64,000 nt of DNA from Anaerolineales bacterium (GTDB taxonomy: Bacteria; Chloroflexota; Anaerolineae; 4572-78; J111), in NCBI GenBank assembly GCA_020634935.1, contig JACKAT010000029.1:1-64000 (forward strand), given 5' to 3'. This document shows, one piece after another, positions 16,880 through 25,007 of the stretch (positions within the stretch are counted from its first letter, which is position 1; each line of letters begins with the position of its first letter). The notes below the pieces were generated by a model that worked only from the letters and a program-made list of their open reading frames with translations, was not told the origin of the DNA and searched no databases. The translations under genes were made by a program, and so were the position numbers.

Positions 16880-18142
16880 TTATTGCGGTTCGTCGTCGAA
16901 GATGTTGATGGTGGTGGTGATGGGGTCGCCGGGATTGAGGTTGGTTAAACCGGAAAGCTCGATGATGACGGTTTCGATGATGGGAAATTCGATGGTAGTG
17001 TCATCGACAATGCCCGCCCAGGCCACGGTGGCGCTAATCGGGCCGACGCCGGTGATGTCGGGGGCTAACGATTTGACGTTAAAGATGATTAAATAATCTT
17101 CAGGCGTGGTCGCGGTGCCGCCGGAGGTAGGGCCGTAGGTGAAGCTCACATTTTTGCCGGAGGGCCGGTCGAGGGTAATGGTCAGTTGGGGCGTCTCGGC
17201 CTCGTCCACAAAATAATCGGTTGCGGCGAACTTAATTAAGGGCAGCGGATCATTGTCGATGATTTCCAGTACGGCGGGGTTGAGACCGAGGGTCGCATTT
17301 TGCGGATTGCTCAAACTCAGACCAACCTGTTCCAGATCGGGATCATCAACATTATCATCGACCACCGGGACGTTGAACGTTTGTGTCGTTACGCCGGTAG
17401 GGAAGGTTAAAAGGCCGTTGGTGGGGCTGTAGTCGTTGGGCGCAAAGGCGGTGATGTTGGTGGTAGTGTAGTTGACGGTGACCGGCTGACCGGCGGGCCG
17501 ATCGAGAATAACGGTAATTATTCCGTCTCCATCTCCTTCAGTGACGGAATAGGTCGCGTTAGCAAAAGAGATCACCGGCAAGGCCGTTGGTGTGAAGGTG
17601 GGCAGCGCGGTTGGGGTTGCTGTCGGCGGTGAGTTAGGGTCATCATTATTATCGTTATTGTTATCATTATCGTTACTGGTGTCGGGCGGAGGAGGGATAG
17701 GCGTTGGCGGAAGGGGCGTTGAAGTCGGTAGCGGTGTAGCGGTCGGCAGCGGCGTGAAGATAGGCAGGGGGGTGAAGGTGGGCAGCGGCGTGGGGCTAGG
17801 AATTGGCGAGGCGGTTGCGGTGGGCAGGGGAATAGCGATCGGCTTCTGGCCCACAATCGGCTCGCCGTTATCATCGCGCCGGCCGTCACCATCTCGATCG
17901 TTAGCATCGCCGGCTATTGACGCTCCCTGCGACTGCCCGGACAGCGTCGGTGTTAAGGTCGGGGTGGGGGTGAGGGTCGCAAAGGGTGTCACCAGCAAGA
18001 CATCATTGACGATGTCGTCCAGCAACCCTTTGACTACCACTCGCTGAGGTTCAGACCGAGTGGGCAGGCCCAAGCCGCAGCACACCGCTGAAATCAGGAA
18101 CGGGGCTAAAATAGTTACACTAAGATAAAAAAATCGTCTCAC
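16880..18142 (-). CDS. Secreted lipoprotein-like protein with Calx-beta domains
   Basis: 420-residue exported protein. The N-terminus is a signal peptide with a possible lipobox ending at Cys21/Cys22 (ISAVCC). A long low-complexity part follows (about residues 50-190): TPTPTLTPT repeats, a DRDGDGRRDDNGE segment that looks like a Ca2+-binding loop, PLPTFTPLP repeats and an Asn/Asp run. The C-terminal half holds two Calx-beta-like units, each starting with VISFANATYSVTEGDG or LIKFAATDYFVDEAE and ending in DNDP or FDDEPQ. Calx-beta domains bind Ca2+ and support adhesion or structure. It ends tail-to-tail with the transglutaminase gene. Function beyond surface location is not clear. Confidence 0.8.
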   Translation of the reverse strand: MRRFFYLSVTILAPFLISAVCCGLGLPTRSEPQRVVVKGLLDDIVNDVLLVTPFATLTPTPTLTPTLSGQSQGASIAGDANDRDGDGRRDDNGEPIVGQKPIAIPLPTATASPIPSPTPLPTFTPLPIFTPLPTATPLPTSTPLPPTPIPPPPDTSNDNDNNNDNNDDPNSPPTATPTALPTFTPTALPVISFANATYSVTEGDGDGIITVILDRPAGQPVTVNYTTTNITAFAPNDYSPTNGLLTFPTGVTTQTFNVPVVDDNVDDPDLEQVGLSLSNPQNATLGLNPAVLEIIDNDPLPLIKFAATDYFVDEAETPQLTITLDRPSGKNVSFTYGPTSGGTATTPEDYLIIFNVKSLAPDITGVGPISATVAWAGIVDDTTIEFPIIETVIIELSGLTNLNPGDPITTTINIFDDEPQ

Positions 18143-18205
18143 AATTCACGTTTCAGATAAGGCTTTTACGGTTCTGTTTTGCTAATAACCTGAGTTCGAT
18201 AATTA

Positions 18206-18338
18206 TATGAGTTACACAGTTCAAAAGGTGACAAGTCACTTTGCAATAATAAATCGACCTATTTGGGCCAAACGGACGTACATTCTAAATCAAAAAGTGA
18301 CTGTCACCTTGTTCATTCGCCCAACTGCGTAAGTCCTA
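18206..18338. mobile_element. MITE-like element, AGGACTTACGCA family, copy 2
   Basis: About 133 bases with the right end AACTGCGTAAGTCCTA and the left end ATGAGTTACACAGTT. The interior matches copy 1 (AAATCGACCTATTTGGGCCA). It lies in a 408-base gap between the Calx-beta and kinase genes, directly next to the hairpin repeat at 18342. Confidence 0.8.
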
Positions 18339-18341
18339 AAT

Positions 18342-18413
18342 TAGACAGAATTTACAAAATTTAGAAGATTTTTACTTATTTTTCATCTTTCAAATCCTGT
18401 TAATCCTGTCTAT
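18342..18413. repeat. GACAG(G/A)ATT-type hairpin repeat, copy 2
   Basis: Runs from TAGACAGAATTTACAAAATT to AATCCTGTTAATCCTGTCTA. It abuts the preceding MITE-like element. Confidence 0.75.
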
Positions 18414-18550
18414 TTCGGCAATTCTCGAACTGAGGTTAATAACATAGGTGAGCGAACCCAAGGTGAAGGCAAGAGTTATCGATTGCAGGGATTTAGTCAT
18501 CGGGTTCATGGTCAGGTCAGACGAGTATTTATTGGATGTTGAAGAATACG

Positions 18551-21187
18551 TTATTCGATAAAACTGCCGTCGGTGGTAATCCGCCAGCGATAGGCTTTGT
18601 AAGTCCAGTCGCGATAGCCTTCGGCGGCGATCTGCCCGTTAGCCGCGTAGCGCAAGATATAGCGATAGCTGCCCGGCGCTTGTTCGATCACTTTGGTATC
18701 GTGCGCCGGGATAGGCCAGCTCTGGCCGCCGATGTCTAAGATGACAGCTTGGTCTAATTCATTAAAAATAGCCAGTAGGGCCAAACCGGGCGGCGTTGGG
18801 GTGGGGCTGGGAATGGGGGTCCGGGTTGGTATAAGGACGGGATCAGGGGTGGGCGGGCTCCAGGCGACGCGCCGGCTTTTTTCGACATCGACTACGACCG
18901 CGCCGTCGGTGACGACCAGTGAGGTAACGGCGACCGGCGCTTTGGCCAGCGCTTTCTCAATACCGGCGTTGATGCCTCCGGCCAGGGTGCGGCCTACCCA
19001 GCCTAACGAGAGGCCGTTGACGGTGGTCAATTCAACCTGAGGGTTGTTTTCATTCAAGGTGAGGTTTACCGGTAGATCCAGCCGCCACGCGCCGCTTAGG
19101 TGGGTTTGAACGACCAATCGGTCGGGCGATTGGGGCGAAACCTGAATATCGCTGATGTAAGCTTTGGTCAACGTTTGGGCGCTGCGGGTCAGATCCGCGG
19201 CACTGAAGAGATTATCTTTATCCAGATCGAGCGTGTAGTAGTTCCAATCGCGGTTGGCGATAGTCTGTTGCAACAGCCAACTGGCGGCCAGGGTACTGCT
19301 AATTGTCAACGCCAAAATAATCAGACCCGCGATGAGCAGCAGCAAGGCGCCAACTTTAGTGACTTTAAGGCTGGTTCGGCCTAACCGCCGCCAAAAAAGG
19401 TTAGGCATGATGAGCTTGAGAAATTTCTCCAGGCCATCTTTCCCTTTTTGCTCTCCGTGTTTAACGGCCATAGCGGCGGCAGCAGCCAGGTCATTGCGGT
19501 TGATGAGGGTGAACCAGCGTTCGAAATCGCCGCGATAGAGGTAGCCCTGCGCTTCGCCCCGATTTTGCTCACATAGATCAACTAACTCACCGACAGTGCG
19601 GGCCGATTGGCCGCTTTTAAAGGTAAATAGGACGGCGTTTTTCGCACCGGAGATGAGAACTTCCAACTGCTGCTGTAGCTGGAGCGCGGTTGGGCGCTGC
19701 TCCGGTTCGGCGGCCGTGGCGGCTGCGATGATCTCGTCCAGTTCGCGCGGGAGGTTGCGGTTGATTTTGCGAATGGGTTCGAGCCGGCTATGCAAGTCTT
19801 GCAGTTTGACGATGTTGACTTTGAGTTCGCCGTTTTCGCGAAACGCATCGAGCGGGCTAACCCCGGTTACCAGATGATGCAGGGTAACGCCCACTGCATA
19901 GATATCGGAAGCGGGTACGGCCTGGCCCAACCATTGCTCAAAAGGGGTGTAGCCAGCACTGCCCGCCGATTTTACTTCTTCCAGATCAGCCGTGTTATCG
20001 ACCGGTTTGGTTTTAGCCAGACCAAAATCAACCAGCCAGATACGGCCATCATCGCCCAATAGAATGTTGGCCGGCTTGATATCGCGATGCATGACCGGCT
20101 GCTCGCCCTGAGTATGCATGTAGTTGAGAGCGCTGCATACATCGATGATGTAGCGTACGGCCTCGCGCCACGGGGGGGGAACGGCCTGGGATTTGAGCGC
20201 ATCCTGAAGGCTGTGGCCCTGGATGTATTTCATGACCAGATAGCTGCCGTTTTCGTTGGAGAAATAATCGAAGATTTCCGGGATGTTGGGGTGGCCGGGT
20301 TGGTTGAGGTGAACCAGCAGACTGGCCTCGCGCTCAAAATCGAGCCGCTTCTTTTCCAGTTCGCGGGGCGAGATGTGCTGCGGACTTAGCATCTGCTTGA
20401 CAACACAGCCCCGTTTCAGCTTGAGGTCTTCGGCCAGGTAGGCCGCACCAAAGCCACCCTTACCCAATATTTGCTGGAGTTGATAGCGCTCTTGCAGAAC
20501 GATTTCGCGGTGCTCCCCTGGTTGATCGAACTCGTCCAGCAAGGAGACGGTTACCGGTTGGGTGACTTTACCCTGAGTAGGCGCGGTATTAAGATAATGA
20601 GGCGAGGGAGCGGCGTTGTTTCGTTTCGCTTTGCGGTCGGCCCGCAAATCAAAGGTGCTCCGATGCCGATCGGCTTCAGCCGGTCCGGCGGGAGAAAAAA
20701 GGGTATCTTCTTCGCTTATGGGGCAGGTATCGCCAAACGAGGCCGGCGTCGTGGCGCCCTCGTCACTAGACGGCGTGGCAACGGTCGCGCCTTCGTTGTC
20801 CACCGGTGGGTATTCGGATGGCAAGGCGATCGTCGCGCCGTCACCGTCCACCGGCGGTTCTTTAGACGGCAGAGCCACCGTCGCGCCGTCATTCTCTAGC
20901 GGCGACGGGTTAACCGGCAGAGCGACGGTCGCGCCATTGTCCTCAACCAAGGTCCCATCTGATGAATAGCTGTCGGGAGCGCCATCAATCAGCGCCACAG
21001 TTGCGCCAGACTCATCATCAATGGAGACAGCACGATGGTGGCTGTCCGCCTTACTAATGGCCGTCTCGGGCCAATAATGTTCGATGAGTTTGATGCGCTC
21101 CAGGGATTGCGCCAGTAAGGCTCTAACCGCCGGGGGCGTTTGAGTCCATTCGTGGTCTGATATTTCGGGTGGCTTGTTAATGGTCAT
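18551..21187 (-). CDS. Transmembrane Ser/Thr protein kinase (PknB-like)
   Basis: 878-residue kinase. The N-terminal region holds six GATVAL-like repeats at residues 61, 85, 101, 117, 133 and 144, several spaced exactly 16 apart. The kinase domain spans about 235-510, with glycine loop LGKGGFGAAY, Lys264 in CVVKQM, catalytic HRDIKPAN (367-374) and DFG (387-389), so it should be active. A membrane segment lies at about 612-636. The outer part (640-878) has a Pro/Thr linker (TPIPSPTPTPP) and a C-terminal beta-rich domain. It would phosphorylate Ser/Thr in response to an external signal. The Thr in TVAL repeats could be phospho-acceptors read by FHA domains; this is inference. Confidence 0.92.
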   Translation of the reverse strand: MTINKPPEISDHEWTQTPPAVRALLAQSLERIKLIEHYWPETAISKADSHHRAVSIDDESGATVALIDGAPDSYSSDGTLVEDNGATVALPVNPSPLENDGATVALPSKEPPVDGDGATIALPSEYPPVDNEGATVATPSSDEGATTPASFGDTCPISEEDTLFSPAGPAEADRHRSTFDLRADRKAKRNNAAPSPHYLNTAPTQGKVTQPVTVSLLDEFDQPGEHREIVLQERYQLQQILGKGGFGAAYLAEDLKLKRGCVVKQMLSPQHISPRELEKKRLDFEREASLLVHLNQPGHPNIPEIFDYFSNENGSYLVMKYIQGHSLQDALKSQAVPPPWREAVRYIIDVCSALNYMHTQGEQPVMHRDIKPANILLGDDGRIWLVDFGLAKTKPVDNTADLEEVKSAGSAGYTPFEQWLGQAVPASDIYAVGVTLHHLVTGVSPLDAFRENGELKVNIVKLQDLHSRLEPIRKINRNLPRELDEIIAAATAAEPEQRPTALQLQQQLEVLISGAKNAVLFTFKSGQSARTVGELVDLCEQNRGEAQGYLYRGDFERWFTLINRNDLAAAAAMAVKHGEQKGKDGLEKFLKLIMPNLFWRRLGRTSLKVTKVGALLLLIAGLIILALTISSTLAASWLLQQTIANRDWNYYTLDLDKDNLFSAADLTRSAQTLTKAYISDIQVSPQSPDRLVVQTHLSGAWRLDLPVNLTLNENNPQVELTTVNGLSLGWVGRTLAGGINAGIEKALAKAPVAVTSLVVTDGAVVVDVEKSRRVAWSPPTPDPVLIPTRTPIPSPTPTPPGLALLAIFNELDQAVILDIGGQSWPIPAHDTKVIEQAPGSYRYILRYAANGQIAAEGYRDWTYKAYRWRITTDGSFIE

Positions 21188-21369
21188 AAAGGTAGCAGGT
21201 CAGAGAGTTGGTCTTAATAAAGGTCGGTTATTTGCTTGCGTAATTATTCTAGCATAAAAATGATCGGTGTTCAATGAAGCCGTAAAAAAATCATTTGGAC
21301 TGGCTAACTCCCGGCAGGCGGATTAGAGTCGGATAAATTTGCTGTAACCGTTAAACTCTTTACAATGAA

Positions 21370-22257
21370 GTGACTGAGGGAGAAATAAAGGTCGATCCTG
21401 TAATCTGTGGACAAAGAATCGTGACAGAAACTACAGAACAGCAACAAACAACACCTATCTTAGCAACAACCGATACAACTTATGAACTCCATGTTCAAAC
21501 CCTATCCGGCTTTCGAGTGTGGCGGGATGGCGTTGAAATAGAGACAGCGGAATGGAAGCGCGAGAAATCGCTGCATCTATTTCAATTTTTAATTACAGTG
21601 CGCCAACAAACGGCTCGCATGCACAAAGAGCAAATCATCGATTATCTGTGGCCGGAAGTTGATACGGAATTAGGAAACCAAAATTTCAAAGTCGCTTTAC
21701 ACGCCTTAAACAAGGTCCTTGAACCTAAACGCAAACCCCGAACTGATCCTCGCTTTGTCCAACGACACGATTTAACCTACAGCCTGAACATGGACTTGAT
21801 TTGGATTGACAGCGACAGCTTTGAAAAATCGGTTATTGCAGGTAATCAGGCGTTGGCAGAAAACAATATCCAAACCGCCACGCAGCATTATCAGAACGCT
21901 CTAATTCTGTATCAGGGCGATTATTTACCCGAGCGGCGCTATGAGGATTGGAGCAGCGCCGAACGAGAGCGCTTACAAATTCTGGCGCTGGGGATGATGA
22001 CTATTTTGGCGGATCTGGTGGTGGATGTTAGCCCATTAGAAAGCATCCGGCTGACGCAGCGAGTGTTGAGCATTGACCCCATTTGGGAAGACGCTTACCG
22101 CACGCAAATGCGGGCGTATTTGGCTCAGGGTAACCGGCCAATGGCCATTCGCACCTACCAACAGTGTGAGGAGGCCCTGGAAAAAGAGTTAGGCATTAGT
22201 CCCCTGCCGGAAACACAAAAACTAATGCAACAAATTACTAATATTGGGCAAAAATAA
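21370..22257 (+). CDS. SARP-type transcriptional regulator (BTAD)
   Basis: 295-residue regulator with an N-terminal OmpR-like winged helix (about residues 38-125, LSGFRVWRDG to KPRTDPRFV) followed by a bacterial transcriptional activator domain of TPR type (about 150-290: NQALAENNIQTATQHYQNAL, GDYLPERRYEDW, YRTQMRAYLAQGNR). This is the SARP architecture; such proteins switch on nearby gene sets. It stands just before three phasin-like genes on the same strand and is the best candidate to control them. GTG at 21370 is the longest start; GTG at 21421 is an alternative, since a TACAAT -10-like box lies at 21361-21366, too close to 21370. Confidence 0.82.
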   Translation: MTEGEIKVDPVICGQRIVTETTEQQQTTPILATTDTTYELHVQTLSGFRVWRDGVEIETAEWKREKSLHLFQFLITVRQQTARMHKEQIIDYLWPEVDTELGNQNFKVALHALNKVLEPKRKPRTDPRFVQRHDLTYSLNMDLIWIDSDSFEKSVIAGNQALAENNIQTATQHYQNALILYQGDYLPERRYEDWSSAERERLQILALGMMTILADLVVDVSPLESIRLTQRVLSIDPIWEDAYRTQMRAYLAQGNRPMAIRTYQQCEEALEKELGISPLPETQKLMQQITNIGQK

Positions 22258-22334
22258 CATTTTTTGTATCTCTAGTGTAACCCATTTGTAACTGCACTAT
22301 GTTATGATACATCTGAAAATGGAAAGTAAATGAT

Positions 22335-22856
22335 ATGTCAAACGATCGTAACATTGCTTCATTCGTATTACGATTTACTCAAGAGCTTTGGGAAGACGCT
22401 CAACAGGAACCGCACGTTCGTTGGCGCGGGCATATACGCCACGTGCAGGGCGAGGAAGAAAATCGGTTTACCGATTTTGCCGAAGCGGCGTCGTTTATGC
22501 AGCGACATCTAACGCAGTTAACAATCGACTCGTTATCGAAAAAAAGAGAAGGTCTGAGCCAGGAAAAAATGATGCAAGAAAGCTTCAAATTATGGGAGCA
22601 GTTTGCTTCCAGTTACACCAATGTAATGTTTAACGCTATGGAACAAGGAATTAAACAATCAAAAGCTTTCCGAGATCAGATTGACGAAACCCGGGATAAG
22701 ATTTTTCGGGCCTGGCAGTTTCCGCTGAATAACAACTCAGATTTCGATGACGACTATCTTAATAAAAAAGTGAGCGAGCTTCAAAATCAGGTCAATCAGT
22801 TAGCCGACCGGGTTAAAGCCTTAGAAAAAAAGTTATCTGAAATGGAGCAATCTTAA
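22335..22856 (+). CDS. Phasin-like helical protein with C-terminal coiled coil
   Basis: 173-residue all-helical protein not confidently assigned to a family. The middle (SFKLWEQFASSYTNVMFNAMEQG, cited in pieces LWEQFASSYTNVMF and EQGIKQSKAFRDQID) resembles phasins and PhaR/PhaE-type polyester-granule proteins. The last 35 residues (KKVSELQNQVNQLADRVKAL) form a clean heptad coiled coil. There is no signal peptide. It lies 77 bases after the SARP gene and 82 before the phasin gene, so all are likely in one regulated set. A granule-surface or scaffold role is inferred from neighbours. Confidence 0.6.
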   Translation: MSNDRNIASFVLRFTQELWEDAQQEPHVRWRGHIRHVQGEEENRFTDFAEAASFMQRHLTQLTIDSLSKKREGLSQEKMMQESFKLWEQFASSYTNVMFNAMEQGIKQSKAFRDQIDETRDKIFRAWQFPLNNNSDFDDDYLNKKVSELQNQVNQLADRVKALEKKLSEMEQS

Positions 22857-22868
22857 TAACGCTTTCTA

Positions 22869-22882
22869 CATCTCCGGAGATG
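22869..22882. promoter_or_regulatory. 14-bp palindrome CATCTCCGGAGATG
   Basis: Perfect dyad in the 82-base gap before the phasin gene, about 57 bases ahead of its ATG. It could be an operator or a short RNA hairpin. Confidence 0.4.
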
Positions 22883-22938
22883 ATAAAATAAAATTTCATC
22901 AATCAATTTTTTAGTAGAAATCAGGGAGATTTACTACA

Positions 22939-23370
22939 ATGGCAGCAGCTACAAAAGCTAAAAATGGAAATGGTCACATTGCCGCGGAAGCATTCGCCGA
23001 TATGGCCGCTCAGGCCAGCGAAGGGGCCAAAGTCGCCGCCAATAATGTGGTCGATGCCGTAAATGCTTACGGTCAAAACAGTGTCTCGTATCTCAATGCG
23101 CTGCAAAACTTGACGCAAACCAACCTTGACCTGTATCAAAACTATGCCAAAGTTTATGCCGGCTTTGTGACGGGCATCTACCAACAATCTATGGATCAGT
23201 CGCTGGCTCTGCGCGAGCAGTTCGGCCAAACTTTTGAAGCGTCCTACCGAAAAGCCGAAGGGTTAAATGCTGATGAGCAGAAACTCGTGTTTGAAGCTGT
23301 AGAACGCTTTCAAGCTCAGGCTAAAGCCCATTCCGAGCGGGTAGCCGAATTATTTACCCCCGCTAGATAA
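22939..23370 (+). CDS. Phasin family protein
   Basis: 143-residue helical protein. Residues 15-60 are Ala-rich amphipathic (AAQASEGAKVAANNVVDAVN), followed by YLNALQNLTQTNLDLYQNY and FEASYRKAEGLNADEQ, the layout of phasin_2-type proteins that coat polyhydroxyalkanoate granules. An AGGGAGA ribosome site lies 10 bases before the ATG. It sits between two other phasin/PhaE-like genes, which supports the assignment, but no PHA synthase is in the window. It could also be a general storage-granule or stress-related amphipathic protein. Confidence 0.7.
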   Translation: MAAATKAKNGNGHIAAEAFADMAAQASEGAKVAANNVVDAVNAYGQNSVSYLNALQNLTQTNLDLYQNYAKVYAGFVTGIYQQSMDQSLALREQFGQTFEASYRKAEGLNADEQKLVFEAVERFQAQAKAHSERVAELFTPAR

Positions 23371-23389
23371 GTAAACAACCTATAGTTGA

Positions 23390-23410
23390 AAAGGGGCTTA
23401 TCGCCCCTTT
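23390..23410 (+). terminator. Hairpin terminator after the phasin gene
   Basis: AAAGGGGC and GCCCCTTT form an 8-bp stem with a 5-base loop, 20 bases after the stop. The following bases are not T-rich, so it may act as a weak terminator or as an mRNA stabiliser. Confidence 0.45.
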
Positions 23411-23681
23411 AAGAAATTTATTGTCTTAACAACTGAATATTTGGCTCTCGGTATAACCGCGAGCTAAGTGAGCCGCTTATAGCGATACACAATACCGCGA
23501 TTTATCAATTCTTGACTCGACCATACAAACTGGCCTTCCGCTTCACTGATTCAATTCTATTCCTTACGTCCCCACTTGTTTTTTCGTCTTCAATGAGTGT
23601 AGAGTGGTAAACATTTTACCTAAGTTAGACCTGAGTTCATTGTTAGCCTCCTTTCTTTTCATTGAGCTCTGAGCGGTTCTA

Positions 23682-23740
23682 TGCTGGGGGACTCCCCCTG
23701 GCCTCCTACGCAAAAAATAATTTAAGGGAGTCTCCCAGCA
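23682..23740 (+). promoter_or_regulatory. Long hairpin in the leader of the PhaE-like gene
   Basis: TGCTGGGGGACTCCC (23682-23696) pairs with GGGAGTCTCCCAGCA (23726-23740): 15 bp with one G-U pair. It ends about 65 bases before the ATG at 23806. The rest of the 435-base gap shows no gene. It may be a leader structure or the end of a small RNA. Confidence 0.45.
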
Positions 23741-23805
23741 CTATTAAATCTTAAATCAAAACCATATAACCTAACCTCTTACTATAGAAAGGGAGAGTAA
23801 TACTC

Positions 23806-24285
23806 ATGATGGACTGGACCAAACAAACACAAGATATGTTTAAATCTTGGACCGATACCCAGAAACAAATGTGGGATAGCTGGCTTCAAGTTGTGCAAAA
23901 AGGCGGCCAGCCGTTTCAAAATAACGAAATTTGGCAAAAAACTATCGAAACTTGGGAAAACACTGTTAAAAGCACTTTATCCACCCAGTCGGAATGGATG
24001 AAAAAGTGGACCGATACCTTGAACACCCAGCAAAATGTACCCCAAGAATTGGTTAAGTGGGCCGATCAAACTGAGGGCATGCTTAAGCAGTGGACCAGCA
24101 CCCAAGAACAATTGTGGGCCGGTTGGTTCGATATGATGAAAAAAGCGGATCTCTCTAAATTGGGTGAGTCGTTTGATATGGATGGTAAAAAAGCTTTTGA
24201 AGCCTGGCAAGAGTCTGCTAAGAAAATCCAGGATGCTCAAGAGCAGATGGTCAAAATGTGGACCGCCAACCTGCCTAAAGCCTAG
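23806..24285 (+). CDS. PhaE/phasin-like Trp-rich repeat protein
   Basis: 159-residue helical protein with a recurring pattern of Trp, Thr-Gln and Trp: FKSWTDTQKQMWDSW, STQSEWMKKWTDT and LKQWTSTQEQLWAGW. This pattern is characteristic of PhaE, the accessory subunit of class III PHA synthases, and of related phasins; the protein is shorter than PhaE itself. It would bind to the polymer granule or to the synthase. GGGAGAG lies upstream of the ATG pair; the first ATG is taken. It comes after the SARP and phasin genes and before coaD. No phaC is seen, so the synthase must lie elsewhere or the granule is of another type. Confidence 0.65.
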   Translation: MMDWTKQTQDMFKSWTDTQKQMWDSWLQVVQKGGQPFQNNEIWQKTIETWENTVKSTLSTQSEWMKKWTDTLNTQQNVPQELVKWADQTEGMLKQWTSTQEQLWAGWFDMMKKADLSKLGESFDMDGKKAFEAWQESAKKIQDAQEQMVKMWTANLPKA

Positions 24286-24324
24286 GTCCTGACTGAATCC
24301 TTTCTAAGACAGCAGGTAACTAAA

Positions 24325-24819
24325 GTGACCAGAGCTATATTTCCAGCCAGTTTTGATCCGATTACGTACGGTCATGTGGATATCGCTACCAGAGCGGCCG
24401 GTGTCTTTGACGAATTGATTGTGGGCGTTTACAGCCGGCCTCAGAAAAACACGCTTTTCTCCGTTGAGGAAAGACTGGATTTAACCCAATTGGCTCTGGC
24501 TCACATACCCAATATTCGGGTAGAACCCTATTCAAACTTAACCGTAGAATTTGCCAAAGCCTATGACGCTTCGGTGATTGTGCGGGGGTTGAGAGTTGCC
24601 TCTGACTTTGAGTGGGAATTGCAGTTATCATTAATGAACCGGACGCTTAACACCGATATTGAGACCATTTGTTTTATGCCAAGCCAGCAGTATACGTTTC
24701 TCAGCTCCTCGATGCTTAAGGATATTGCTAAAAATAATGGTCCCATTACCGAGTTAGCCCCGGCTGACGTGGTTAAAGCCTTAAAGATAAAATATAACCA
24801 CTATAACAATCACCGGTAA
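24325..24819 (+). CDS. coaD: Phosphopantetheine adenylyltransferase
   Basis: 164-residue enzyme that joins ATP and 4'-phosphopantetheine to make dephospho-CoA, the fourth step of CoA synthesis. It shows the nucleotidyltransferase motif ASFDPITYGHVD near the N-terminus with the catalytic His, the substrate-binding VRGLRVASDFEWE at about residues 88-100, and TFLSSSMLKDIA near 126 where the family has the second ATP motif. Full family length. The start is GTG at 24325, with AGCAGG upstream. CoA supply fits the polyester-granule genes before it, but the pairing may be chance. Confidence 0.94.
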   Translation: MTRAIFPASFDPITYGHVDIATRAAGVFDELIVGVYSRPQKNTLFSVEERLDLTQLALAHIPNIRVEPYSNLTVEFAKAYDASVIVRGLRVASDFEWELQLSLMNRTLNTDIETICFMPSQQYTFLSSSMLKDIAKNNGPITELAPADVVKALKIKYNHYNNHR

Positions 24820-24849
24820 GTCTTTTACTCAGTTCATAAGTTGTCCCTC

Positions 24850-24899
24850 AAGTGCAGGTTATTATGGCCATTCCTCCCCGGCTTTAATAATCTGCACTT
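24850..24899. terminator. Bidirectional hairpin between coaD and the AAA ATPase gene
   Basis: AAGTGCAGGTTATTA (24850-24864) pairs with TAATAATCTGCACTT (24885-24899): 15 bp with one G-U pair and a 20-base loop. It sits between two convergent genes, the usual place for a shared terminator. Confidence 0.5.
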
Positions 24900-25007
24900 C
24901 TCACTATTCCGGCCAGGCATGAGTCAAAACGTTTTTGCCATTTAAACCCCAAGGTTTATAATTCCGGTTCTCTAAAGGGACAGGGCAGCAGCCGATACCC
25001 CAACCGA

